A stretch of DNA of 64,000 nt from Methanolinea sp. (lineage in GTDB: Archaea > Halobacteriota > Methanomicrobia > Methanomicrobiales > Methanospirillaceae), in NCBI GenBank assembly GCA_024518585.1, contig JANIHI010000002.1, positions 124,001-188,000 of the forward strand, read 5' to 3'. Below are positions 24,142 to 32,058 of the stretch, one piece after another (the first letter of the stretch is position 1; each line of letters opens with the position of its first letter). Below the pieces are notes generated by a model. It saw nothing but the letters and a program-made list of their open reading frames with translations, did not search any database and was not told the DNA's origin. Position numbers and translations under genes: made by a program.

Positions 24142-24396
24142 ATGAAAACGGCCCTCTTTATCTTAGCCCCCCGGCATGCACGGCGAAAAGAGCCTGGTAT
24201 TTATTATCTGGAGGTGGAGACACCTGTCGGCGGGAAGACCCGCCAGCTGGATTTTGTATTTCCGGACCCCTCAGTATACCAGGAGTCCCTCCGGGTGACA
24301 TCTTCCCTGCTCGGGGGGAGGAACGGTCTTCGGAGCGGTGAAGGAGAGGGATCAGGAATGGCAGGGTCTTTCCGGGTGGTCTGGCAGGGAGGATGA
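24142..24396 (+). CDS. Possible small gene coupled to the methylthiotransferase, unknown
   Basis: Open frame of 84 codons from ATG 24142. Its TGA overlaps the next ATG (ATGA at 24393-24396), the arrangement typical of coupled genes, but its composition (LEVETPVGGKTRQLDF, then a Gly/Arg-rich tail) matches no family. A TATA-like GGTATTTATTA at about 24195-24205 lies inside it, which argues that the region is only the promoter of the downstream gene. Low confidence. Confidence 0.22.
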   Translation: MKTALFILAPRHARRKEPGIYYLEVETPVGGKTRQLDFVFPDPSVYQESLRVTSSLLGGRNGLRSGEGEGSGMAGSFRVVWQGG

Positions 24397-25631
24397 CTAC
24401 CGGTAGTCCCCTCTTTTCCCTGCAAAAGAAGCGCGTCTACATCCGCACATTCGGGTGCACCTACAACGCCGGGGACAGCAGGAAGCTTGCCTCTGTCCTC
24501 GAAGCCCAGGGGTGCGTCCTTGTCGCGGACCCCGCGGGAGCAGATGCGATCGTCGTCAATACCTGCACGGTCGTCGGCCCGACGCAGATAAAAGTCCTCC
24601 GCGAGCTCAGGGAGCTGCAGGGATATACCCGCGCTCCCCTCTATGTCACGGGCTGCATGCCCCTCGTCCAGGAAAGTGACATCCGGGAGGTGTGTACCCC
24701 GGTGTTCATCCACTCCAGCGAGATCCACGAGGCGTATCGCAGGGTGACCCGGGTACCCGCCGGCCCGGTGGGGATCGTGCAGGCCTGCCAGGGGTGCCTG
24801 GGAGAGTGCACGTACTGCATCACCCGCCTCGCCCGGGGTCGCCTCGTGAGCATGAGCCGGGAGGAAGTCGTCTCGGAGACGGAACGCCTGGTCCAGGCGG
24901 GTGCAGTAGAGGTCCAGCTGACAGGCCAGGACGTGAGTGCATGGGGAAGGGACAGGCAGGAGACCCTCGGCGACCTCCTGCGTGCCCTCGATTCCCTCGG
25001 AGGCAGGTTCATGGTGAGGGCCGGGATGATGAACCCTGCGACGCTCCATCCCATCGCAGGGGAGGTTGCGGCTGCTTTCCGGCTCCAAAAGGTATTTTCC
25101 TCTCTCCACCTGCCCGTCCAGTCCGGATCTGCCGGGATCCTGGCACGGATGAAGAGGGGATATACCCCCACCGATGTTGAGACCATCGTGGAGACATTCT
25201 CCCGGGCAGTCCCGGGATTTTCCCTTACCACCGATGTGATCTGCGGCTACCCCGGGGAAAGCGAGGAGGATTTTCTCGCAACACTCGACCTCCTCGAAAG
25301 GATTGCACCTGACCGGGTGAACATCACCCGCTACTCCCCGCGCCCCGGCACCCCTGCGTCACGCGAAAAAGACATGCCCGACCGGATCAAGAAGGGGAGG
25401 TCGCGACGGTTGCGCGAGTTTGCAGAAGGGATAGCCCGCGAAAAGAACGCCCCCTGGATCGGCAGGGTCGTTTCGGTCCTCGTGACAGAGCACCCGCGGC
25501 CGGGCTCCTCGATGGCACGGACAAAGGACTACCGGGGGGTGGTCCTCCAGGGGAATTATGCACCCGGGACCGTCCTCTCCGTCCGACTCCTCGATGACAG
25601 GATCTACTATTTCACCGGTGAACCGGTATGA
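24393..25631 (+). CDS. tRNA t6A37 methylthiotransferase (e-MtaB/CDKAL1 family)
   Basis: Radical-SAM enzyme converting t6A37 to ms2t6A37 in ANN-decoding tRNAs. 412 residues. N-terminal MTTase domain with cluster cysteines C22 (FGCTYN), C58 (NTCTV), C88 (GCMPL); radical SAM cluster C135-x3-C139-x2-C142 (CLGECTYC); and a C-terminal TRAM domain (about 350-412). The archaeal/eukaryotic subgroup is inferred from organism and length. Ribosome site GGGAGG just before ATG 24393. Confidence 0.92.
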   Translation: MTTGSPLFSLQKKRVYIRTFGCTYNAGDSRKLASVLEAQGCVLVADPAGADAIVVNTCTVVGPTQIKVLRELRELQGYTRAPLYVTGCMPLVQESDIREVCTPVFIHSSEIHEAYRRVTRVPAGPVGIVQACQGCLGECTYCITRLARGRLVSMSREEVVSETERLVQAGAVEVQLTGQDVSAWGRDRQETLGDLLRALDSLGGRFMVRAGMMNPATLHPIAGEVAAAFRLQKVFSSLHLPVQSGSAGILARMKRGYTPTDVETIVETFSRAVPGFSLTTDVICGYPGESEEDFLATLDLLERIAPDRVNITRYSPRPGTPASREKDMPDRIKKGRSRRLREFAEGIAREKNAPWIGRVVSVLVTEHPRPGSSMARTKDYRGVVLQGNYAPGTVLSVRLLDDRIYYFTGEPV

Positions 25632-25786
25632 AATCCACCGGTCCGCGGGGGATCAATCCCTTTCGTATCGCAGGATGGGGTTTATGGCATAGGGGGGACG
25701 GTAAAGGAAATATTATTGCCCCCCGTGTCAACTCATCAGTGGATACCCCGTAAAAATCCTGCCAGCCGAAGACGGGAGGGGGAGTC

Positions 25787-26332
25787 ATGCCAGGAAAAGA
25801 CGAGATAGAAAGAGGGTACGAAAAGCTCATCGCAAAGCTCGGGGAGTACGAGGGAAAGATCGAGGCAATGAGCGATGAGATCCTTTCCCGGGAAGGTGCA
25901 CTGATGGCACGGATGGGGGAGCTTACAGCCCCCCTCGTGGCGAAGATCGGTCTCAACATGCTCATGAGGGGAAAACAGGACACGAAGGGTGAGATGTATG
26001 ACACGGTTTTTTACAAGGAGAAGATGATAATCCTGGGCAGGACCGATCCCCTCCCCCACCGGCCCGATGACCCCGGAAAGAAGGTGGATGACCAGTTCTG
26101 CGTGCTATCGGAGGACGGGAAGTTCTATGAACTGATGTACAGCTCGGATGGGATCGTGGTCGACAGCTACAGGAACCCCCTTTCGCCTGCCGATGCCTTG
26201 AAACTCTACGGCCATGAAGTCATGGTCATGCTCTACCGTGCAATGCGGGATTACCTCCAGGGGCAGAAAGAACTCCTCGACGCCCTCGAGAAGACGATCG
26301 CTTTCATCACCCAGAATCAGGGCAAGAAATGA
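25787..26332 (+). CDS. Conserved-looking cytoplasmic protein, unknown function
   Basis: 181 residues. Strong start: GGAGGGGG six bases before ATG 25787 and an AT-rich GAAATATTATT at about 25706-25718. The protein is charged and probably helical at both ends (residues 1-35 and 150-178, coiled-coil like), with a central beta-rich stretch (KEKMIILGRTDPLPHRPDD; FCVLSEDGKFYELMYS). No signal, membrane helix or catalytic motif. I do not recognise the family. Convergent with the membrane protein gene 8 bases away. Confidence 0.65.
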   Translation: MPGKDEIERGYEKLIAKLGEYEGKIEAMSDEILSREGALMARMGELTAPLVAKIGLNMLMRGKQDTKGEMYDTVFYKEKMIILGRTDPLPHRPDDPGKKVDDQFCVLSEDGKFYELMYSSDGIVVDSYRNPLSPADALKLYGHEVMVMLYRAMRDYLQGQKELLDALEKTIAFITQNQGKK

Positions 26333-26340
26333 AAATATGT

Positions 26341-26799
26341 TCACTTCCACCCAAAGAGGGGGAAGGTGGGCTTGAGGAGGTCTTCATCCTCGATGTCATG
26401 GGGCATGAGCGTCACGGTCTTTGAGAAGGGGACCTCCGCCTCGTTTTTGTAGCTGACCGTGACCCTGATCCGGTCAGTGATCGGTGGCGTGGGAAACGTT
26501 GTGACCGCGTCCTCCTCGAGGACCGGGATGGTGAATGAAAGGCCCAGGGGCTCCACAGACACGCTCACAGAGAGGGCCCGTGCATTTCCCCTGTTCCGGA
26601 CCCTGATCCCTTTTGTGTTCTCCTCGACAAAGACCATGACATTCGGCTTCATTGCGCTGTCCTGCATGATGAAGACAGACATTGCCAGTGCGATGACAAG
26701 GACAGCCGCAATGAGGCTGACATAGATATCGACCAGCACGTAGAGTGCCACGCAGGCGAAGAGCCCAAGCACCAGAAGGATGACCAGGTCCCTTTTCAT
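26341..26799 (-). CDS. Two-helix membrane protein with beta-sandwich-like domain, unknown function
   Basis: 152 residues from ATG 26799; upstream in-frame codons run into the tRNA-Ile gene and are not used. Two membrane helices (about 5-22 and 26-46) are followed by a soluble beta-rich domain (NVMVFVEENTKGIRVRNRGN; SVSVSVEPLGLSF) resembling an immunoglobulin-like or CARDB-type fold. Such proteins are common in methanogens but I cannot assign a role. Confidence 0.65.
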   Translation of the reverse strand: MKRDLVILLVLGLFACVALYVLVDIYVSLIAAVLVIALAMSVFIMQDSAMKPNVMVFVEENTKGIRVRNRGNARALSVSVSVEPLGLSFTIPVLEEDAVTTFPTPPITDRIRVTVSYKNEAEVPFSKTVTLMPHDIEDEDLLKPTFPLFGWK

Positions 26800-26840
26800 G
26801 GTATGGACTGAGACCGGATTACTAATAAGGAGATGGGAAA

Positions 26841-26914
26841 TGGGCCCGATGTGATTCGAACACATGACCTCCCGGTTATCAGCCGGGCGCACCACCTGGC
26901 TATGCTACGGGCCC
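26841..26914 (-). tRNA. tRNA-Ile (GAT)
   Basis: Reads from 26914: acceptor GGGCCCG/CGGGCCC, discriminator A, anticodon stem CCCGG/CCGGG around CTGATAA (GAT), T-arm GTGTTCGAATCAC. A TATA-like CTTATAATAAG (26945-26955, minus strand) lies about 30 bases upstream. Confidence 0.95.
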
Positions 26915-26982
26915 TGGAACTGCCGTAATAGGTAATCTCCCCCTCTTATTATAAGTTTTGAATCACGGGCGGGGACATGGGA

Positions 26983-26998
26983 CCACTATATTAAGTGG
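26983..26998 (+). promoter_or_regulatory. TATA box of iorAB inside a small inverted repeat
   Basis: CCACT-ATATTA-AGTGG: the TATA-like centre is flanked by a perfect 5-base inverted repeat. It lies 44-59 bases before the iorA ATG. A protein bound to the repeat would directly cover the TATA box. Confidence 0.45.
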
Positions 26999-27041
26999 CA
27001 CCTGCCAGAGTATATGTGTGCGAATCCCCTGGTGAAGGACC

Positions 27042-28811
27042 ATGAAAACGCAGTACCTCCTTGGGAATGAGGCGATTGCCCATGGGTGCCTCGAGGCACC
27101 TGTCGACTTTGTGACGGGGTATCCGGGCACACCCTCTTCAGAAGTCATTGATATCCTCCGGGCCCTGCCTGACCGTGATTTTTACATCGAATGGTCGGTC
27201 AACGAGAAAGTGGCCCTCGAAAATGCCTTGGGCGCTGCATGGTGTGGCCTGCGTGCACTCTGCACCATGAAACATGTCGGCCTCAACGTCGCCGCGGACC
27301 CCCTGATGACGAGTGCCTACACGGGCGTCACGGGCGGCCTTGTCGTCATGAGTGCCGATGACCCCTTCGCCCACAGCTCCCAGAACGAGCAGGACAGCAG
27401 GTGCTATGCCCACTTTGCGCGGGTGCCCTGCCTCGACCCCTCCTCCATCCAGGAGGCCCATGACATGGTCAGGGACGCCTTCGCCCTCTCCGAGGAGTTC
27501 TCGCTCCCTGTCATCTTCCGCCCCACCACGCGGATCTGCCACTCGAAGGGGGATACTGTCACCGGAACGCCCGTTCCCAGCACGCGCAAGGGGCATTTTG
27601 TGAAGGACCCCCGGCAGTACGTCGTCGTGCCGGCCCACACGCGCGTCCTCCACAGGAAGCTGAACGAAAAACAGCTGGCAATCGGGAAAGCACTTGTCGA
27701 GAAGGGTTACAATTCCGCAACAGTCCGAGGCCCCGTCGCTGTTATTGCAAGCGGGATTGCAGCGACCTACGTGCAGGAAGTTCTCCCCCCGTCCGTTTCG
27801 TTCATCAAGATCGGGGCATACCCCATTGACGAGGAATGGCTTGAAAAACTCGTCTCCCGGCACGAGAAAGTCCTTGTCATCGAGGAACTGTTCCCCGTCG
27901 TGGAGGAGGCAGTCCGGCAGGTTGCCGGTTGTGTCCCTGTCTCGGGAAAGAAGGACGGCACGGTTCCCACCGAGGGGGAGCTCTCGACTGCTGCCGTCTC
28001 ACGGATCATGGAATCGTTTGGTATTGCCCCAACGCAGTCATTCCCTGCAGTCCAGCCTGTTGCCGACCTCCCTCCCCGCGCCCCGGTTCTCTGCGCAGGC
28101 TGCATGCACCGCCCTGTCTTCTATGCCATGAGGAGGGTCTTTCGCGACGGCATCTATCCCAGCGATATCGGGTGCTATACCCTGGGACTCCAGCTCGGGG
28201 CCGTGGACACAACGATATGCATGGGTGCGGCAGTGACCGTGGCGAGCGGCATTTCGCACTCGGGAGAGGAACGGGATATCGTTGCAACCATCGGCGACTC
28301 TACCTTCCTCCACTCGGGGATCACGGGCCTGTTGAATGCCGTCTACAACGGGGCACGCATGGTTCTCATCATCCTCGACAACAGGATCACGGCGATGACC
28401 GGCCACCAGCCCAACCCGGGGTCCGGCGTCACCGCCTCCGGGCTTGCGTCCCCGCCGGTCTCCCTGGAAGCAATCTGCAGGGCATGCGGTGTTTCTTGGG
28501 TCGAGACGGTGGACCCCTATGACCTCGTCTCCCTGACTGCCACGCTCAAAGCTGCAAAAGACCTCCCTGGCGTGAAGGTCGTCATTGCCCGGCAGCCCTG
28601 CGTGATCATGGCCCGGCGGGCCGGCCTCCGCCGGGGGACGTACACCGTTGACCCGGAGGCATGCACGGGATGCGGTGTCTGCATCGGATTCGGATGCCCG
28701 GCCATCGAGAAGAGTGACGAAAAAGCTCTCATCACCGATCTCTGCAGCGGCTGCGGTGTCTGTGCCCAGATCTGTCCTGCAGGTGCGATCCGCAGGGGGG
28801 GAAAGAAATGA
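27042..28811 (+). CDS. iorA: IorA, indolepyruvate ferredoxin oxidoreductase alpha subunit
   Basis: TPP- and ferredoxin-dependent oxidative decarboxylation of aryl pyruvates, or the reverse reductive carboxylation used by methanogens to make aromatic amino acids from aryl acetates. 589 residues. The N-terminal pyrimidine domain begins LGNEAIAHG and GYPGTPSSEV; the TPP motif is GDSTFLHSGITGLLNAVYN (about 426-444). The C-terminus has two [4Fe-4S] motifs, CTGCGVC..CP and CSGCGVCAQICP. The iorB start overlaps its stop (ATGA). Confidence 0.96.
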   Translation: MKTQYLLGNEAIAHGCLEAPVDFVTGYPGTPSSEVIDILRALPDRDFYIEWSVNEKVALENALGAAWCGLRALCTMKHVGLNVAADPLMTSAYTGVTGGLVVMSADDPFAHSSQNEQDSRCYAHFARVPCLDPSSIQEAHDMVRDAFALSEEFSLPVIFRPTTRICHSKGDTVTGTPVPSTRKGHFVKDPRQYVVVPAHTRVLHRKLNEKQLAIGKALVEKGYNSATVRGPVAVIASGIAATYVQEVLPPSVSFIKIGAYPIDEEWLEKLVSRHEKVLVIEELFPVVEEAVRQVAGCVPVSGKKDGTVPTEGELSTAAVSRIMESFGIAPTQSFPAVQPVADLPPRAPVLCAGCMHRPVFYAMRRVFRDGIYPSDIGCYTLGLQLGAVDTTICMGAAVTVASGISHSGEERDIVATIGDSTFLHSGITGLLNAVYNGARMVLIILDNRITAMTGHQPNPGSGVTASGLASPPVSLEAICRACGVSWVETVDPYDLVSLTATLKAAKDLPGVKVVIARQPCVIMARRAGLRRGTYTVDPEACTGCGVCIGFGCPAIEKSDEKALITDLCSGCGVCAQICPAGAIRRGGKK

Positions 28812-29413
28812 AGCAGAGTTTTGATGTCCTGATGGTCGGCGTGGGAGGCCAGGGGATCATCCTCGCCTCGAACATCGTGGGGGAGGCGTGCCTTGCAGAA
28901 GGCAGGAGCGTGAAGGGGGCCGAGACCCATGGGATGGCCCAGCGGGGGGGTTCTGTCGAGGGACACATCCGCATCGACGGGAAGTATGGCCCCCTGATCC
29001 CCCCCGGCAGTGCACGGCTCATCATTGCTTTTGACATGCTGGAGGCACTCCGGTATGCCCATTTCCTTGCCCCGGATGGGACGATCGTCTCCAACTGCCA
29101 TTTCCTTGTCCCACCTGCGGTCTTCATGCAGGGAGGAGCCGTCCCGGACCGGGCTGATATCCAAAAGAGGCTTGAAGCCTGGTCCCTCTGCCTCGTCGAT
29201 GCTGATTCCCTGGCATCTGAGGCAGGGAGCCCCCTCTCCCAGAACGTGGTGATGCTCGGGGCAGCCTCGTGGTTCATGCCGCTCCGGTCGGAATCGCTCC
29301 TCGGTGCGATCGAGAGGCTGGTCCCCCAAAAGACGGTTGAAATCAACCGGGTGGCATTTGACCTCGGACGGAAAGCCGGCTCTTCGTGCAGGGAGGGGAA
29401 GGGGAAAGCGTGA
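28808..29413 (+). CDS. iorB: IorB, indolepyruvate ferredoxin oxidoreductase beta subunit
   Basis: Gamma-domain partner of IorA. 201 residues. GVGGQGIILASNIVGEA (11-27) and ETHGMAQRGGSVEGHIR (39-55) are the family's conserved blocks. Start overlaps the iorA stop by 4 bases; its own stop overlaps the GTG of the DNA methyltransferase, so three genes are coupled. Confidence 0.95.
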   Translation: MKQSFDVLMVGVGGQGIILASNIVGEACLAEGRSVKGAETHGMAQRGGSVEGHIRIDGKYGPLIPPGSARLIIAFDMLEALRYAHFLAPDGTIVSNCHFLVPPAVFMQGGAVPDRADIQKRLEAWSLCLVDADSLASEAGSPLSQNVVMLGAASWFMPLRSESLLGAIERLVPQKTVEINRVAFDLGRKAGSSCREGKGKA

Positions 29414-30189
29414 TAAAGCCAGAATTTCCTGGTTTTTCGCCGGATACCATTTACCAGGGGGATGCACTCGAACTGCTCCCCCGGCTCCCGTCCGGGTGCA
29501 TCGATATCATCGTCACCGACCCTCCCTTTGCAATCGATTTCAGGGCCCGGAGGGGAAACTACAACAGGACAGGCTCCCGCGTCCTGGAAGGGTACCGCGA
29601 GGTCGACGCGGGAGAATACCAGGAGTTTACCAGCCGGTGGATGTCGCAGGCCTTCCGCGTCCTCTCCCCCCGGGGGAGCATCTATGTCTTCTCGGGGTGG
29701 AACAGGCTCAAGGAAGTGCTTATCGGCCTTGATCAGGCCGGTTTCCATACCATCAACCACCTAATATGGAAGTTCCAGTTCGGGGTCTTCACCCGCAGGC
29801 GGTACGTCACCAGCCACTACCACATCCTCTACGCGGTCAAAAACCCGCGGGATTATACCTTCCACAAGCAGGACCATTACCCCGAGGACGTGTGGGTGAT
29901 CCCGCGGGAATACTGGAAAGGGAGAAAAAAAACGCCGACTAAACTCCCCTGCGAGATTGTGCGGAGGATCCTCTCCTACTCGAGCGATCCGGGGGACATC
30001 GTGCTTGACCCGTTCCTTGGCTCGGGGACTGTCGCATTGGTTGCATCCGAAATGGGAAGGCATTTCATCGGGTTTGAGGTCGTCCCCGGGTATTTTCAGT
30101 TCGCTCTCGCGAGACTGGCGGGAAGGGCCGGCGCCTGTACAGCAGGGAAGGCCGGGGAGAAAACAGGTAACGCTGAGGGGGAGAATTGA
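29410..30189 (+). CDS. DNA methyltransferase, beta class (N4-cytosine or N6-adenine), orphan
   Basis: 259 residues from GTG 29410 (GTGA overlap with iorB). The catalytic motif IV, TDPPF (36-40), precedes the SAM motif I, DPFLGSGT (200-207), the order of beta-class DNA amino-methyltransferases. DPPF instead of DPPY/SPPY is a less common variant. No restriction nuclease or specificity subunit is nearby, so it may be a regulatory or remnant methylase. Its last six codons and stop overlap the 3' end of the opposite-strand tRNA-Ser gene by 19 bases. Coupling to iorAB is unexpected. Confidence 0.88.
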   Translation: MIKPEFPGFSPDTIYQGDALELLPRLPSGCIDIIVTDPPFAIDFRARRGNYNRTGSRVLEGYREVDAGEYQEFTSRWMSQAFRVLSPRGSIYVFSGWNRLKEVLIGLDQAGFHTINHLIWKFQFGVFTRRRYVTSHYHILYAVKNPRDYTFHKQDHYPEDVWVIPREYWKGRKKTPTKLPCEIVRRILSYSSDPGDIVLDPFLGSGTVALVASEMGRHFIGFEVVPGYFQFALARLAGRAGACTAGKAGEKTGNAEGEN

Positions 30190-30254
30190 ACTCCCGAGGG
30201 GCAAAAGCCCCACAGGCTCTCCAGGCCTGCGCCGTACCGCTAGACTACCTCAGC
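30171..30254 (-). tRNA. tRNA-Ser (GGA)
   Basis: 84-base class II tRNA read from 30254: acceptor GCTGAGG/CCTCAGC, anticodon stem CAGGC/GCCTG around CTGGAGA (GGA), long variable arm GGGGC/GCCCC with a TTTT loop, T-loop TTCAATT, discriminator G. The 3' 19 bases are also the end of the opposite-strand methyltransferase gene. Confidence 0.95.
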
Positions 30255-30364
30255 AAAAGGAGTGTACCCATACTATTGGACGGGATTTTTTTTAATGCTA
30301 TCTTCTCCCGGCAGCACTCACCGACCCCGCGCCCCCGGGCTGGGCTTCAAACCCCCCTATCCTG

Positions 30365-31291
30365 TCAGGCACCCTTGCCTTCTTTCCCCTTCTTCCAGCC
30401 GGGCGGGTAGGTCCCCCGTGCAAGGAAGACCCTCCTTGGGGCGACGACGAGCCCCGGCTTCCCGGGGATGACACCGGCTGACGGCACGAGGGCTTCCCCG
30501 ATACAGACGAGTTCTCCCCTGCCTGTGAAGACAGCAACGAGGTCTCCCCTGCCAAAAGACCCCCGAGAGGTGATACCCACGCCGGCAAGGGCTGCGCCAT
30601 GGCAGAGGGCGTCCACGGCCGAGTCACGGATGACCACGGGCGGGAGGCACGCAACCGCGGTTTCAGGCCGCAGAATGAGGCGCCGGAGGTGTTCTTCGTC
30701 ACCTTCCCGGAATGCATCGGCCGCGTCACGGAGTTCAAAGAGGGTGTGGGCGCAGTCTTCCCGGTAGGGGCCGGACCGCGTCCGGCGCAGTTCCTGCATG
30801 TGCGCACCGCACCCGAGGGCAAGGCCCATGTGGTGACAGAGGGACCGGATGTACGTCCCGGCATCGCAGGTGATACGCAGGACTGCTACCCTTCCCGCGT
30901 ACTCGAGCAGGTCTAACGCCTGCACAGTGCGTATCCGCAGGCTCCTCGACACGGCGCTCCGGCGGGGAGGCCTTTGGTATATCCTGCCGCAGAACTCGCT
31001 GCAGACCCTGCGGAGATCAGTCTCCTCCACATTGGCATGCACCCTGACGACAGCCACGTACTCCTTGTCATGGGCAAGCAGGACGGGTGCGAGTCCCACG
31101 GCCTTTCCCACCATCACCACGAGCACGCCGGAGACGCCCGGGTCGAGGGTTCCCGCGTGGCCGACCTTCTGCCCGAGGATCTCGCCGGCCCAGGCCGTCA
31201 CCTGGTGGCTCGAGGGGCCCCGCGGTTTGTCAATGACAAGGATGCCCCCGCCAGGGGGGAGGGGAAGGGGGCCATCCCCCCTACCTTCCAT
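30365..31291 (-). CDS. cbf5: Cbf5, tRNA/rRNA pseudouridine synthase (archaeal TruB)
   Basis: Catalytic subunit of H/ACA ribonucleoproteins; also makes pseudouridine 55 in tRNA. 308 residues from ATG 31291 (GGAGGGCGGG just upstream); the frame is open 76 codons further but that part is the shadow of hemD. The catalytic motif is GHAGTLDPGVSGVL with D50; RITCDAGTYIRSLCHHMG binds the target; a PUA domain fills about 225-300. In many euryarchaea cbf5 sits after cmk in the ribosomal operon, but here it follows hemD, overlapping its end by 11 bases. Confidence 0.95.
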   Translation of the reverse strand: MEGRGDGPLPLPPGGGILVIDKPRGPSSHQVTAWAGEILGQKVGHAGTLDPGVSGVLVVMVGKAVGLAPVLLAHDKEYVAVVRVHANVEETDLRRVCSEFCGRIYQRPPRRSAVSRSLRIRTVQALDLLEYAGRVAVLRITCDAGTYIRSLCHHMGLALGCGAHMQELRRTRSGPYREDCAHTLFELRDAADAFREGDEEHLRRLILRPETAVACLPPVVIRDSAVDALCHGAALAGVGITSRGSFGRGDLVAVFTGRGELVCIGEALVPSAGVIPGKPGLVVAPRRVFLARGTYPPGWKKGKEGKGA

Positions 31292-32000
31292 CCCGCCCTC
31301 CCGGAAGAGAAGCAAGGAAATGGTTGAGGGCCGCCAGAGTCCCCTCGAGCGACCCGTCTCCCACAACGTCGGGCGGATGTTTTCCCCTGCGCATTGCATC
31401 TGCGGTGACCTCACCGATCGCGAGGAGGAGGAGGCCGGTCCGTGGGCTCCAGACCGCCTCCCTGTACGACATGGCACTGGTAAAGAGGACACCATCGGCA
31501 TCATCGAGGGGCAGGACAATTCCCGTCGGGCGGAGGGAATAGCACCGGAACTCTGTTACCCTGCCGCCAGCAGCCTGTATTGACGAAATCAGGCCAGGGT
31601 TCGGCACATCAGCACGCGGGACGCCGATGTGCCTTCCCCTGATCCAGTCTCCCAGGTACACCACAAAGTCCCTGCTGTAGAAGCTGGGGAGAACCTCGGC
31701 AGAAATTCCCTCTCTCTGGAGCTCCCTTGCTGTCTGGGGGCCGATGGCAACGACGCGCGGCCACTGGGTGAGCCGGGGTGCAATCAGCCGGGCCGGGAGG
31801 GCACTTGTGAAGAAGATGCAGTCAAAAGAACCCTTGTGCGCCTCGCGGACGAACTTGTCGACCTCCTCCTGGTTCAGAGACGCCTCGAGGGGTGAGACTG
31901 CAAAACACTCGTGCCCGAAAGCCGCGCACCGGACCCTGTCATCCGTGGATTTTTCCCGCAGCCGTGTCACCGCGATCTTCATCTCTGGGTTCCCCGCCAC
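31281..32000 (-). CDS. hemD: HemD, uroporphyrinogen-III synthase
   Basis: Closes the tetrapyrrole ring for corrinoids, F430 and siroheme. 239 residues from GTG 32000, or 233 from ATG 31982 (MKIAVTRLREK). Low sequence conservation is normal for HemD; recognisable parts are KIAVTRLREKS, CIFFTSALPARLI, VVAIGPQTARELQREGI and GVLFTSAMSYREAV. No other hem gene is adjacent. A TATA-like element at 32026-32038 is shared with the divergent membrane protein gene. Confidence 0.85.
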   Translation of the reverse strand: MAGNPEMKIAVTRLREKSTDDRVRCAAFGHECFAVSPLEASLNQEEVDKFVREAHKGSFDCIFFTSALPARLIAPRLTQWPRVVAIGPQTARELQREGISAEVLPSFYSRDFVVYLGDWIRGRHIGVPRADVPNPGLISSIQAAGGRVTEFRCYSLRPTGIVLPLDDADGVLFTSAMSYREAVWSPRTGLLLLAIGEVTADAMRRGKHPPDVVGDGSLEGTLAALNHFLASLPGGRDGR

Positions 32001-32025
32001 CCTCTCTCCTATCTGTTTTCGATTC

Positions 32026-32038
32026 CTTTAAGATAAAT
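32026..32038. promoter_or_regulatory. AT-rich promoter element between hemD and the TctA-like gene
   Basis: CTTTAAGATAAAT lies 21-33 bases before ATG 32059 (plus strand) and 26-56 bases before the two candidate hemD starts (minus strand). The spacing suggests a leaderless transcript for the membrane protein. Confidence 0.45.
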
Positions 32039-32058
32039 GCCCCCGGACCCTGCCACGA

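Noticed and set aside
30171-30254. tRNA-Ser as an attachment site of an integrated element
   Set aside because: I did not find a second copy of the tRNA 3' end nearby nor an integrase. The overlap with the methyltransferase is kept only as a separate observation.
31292-31519. N-terminal extension of Cbf5
   Set aside because: The 76 in-frame codons upstream lie opposite no signal and overlap the hemD coding region; a good ribosome site precedes ATG 31291.
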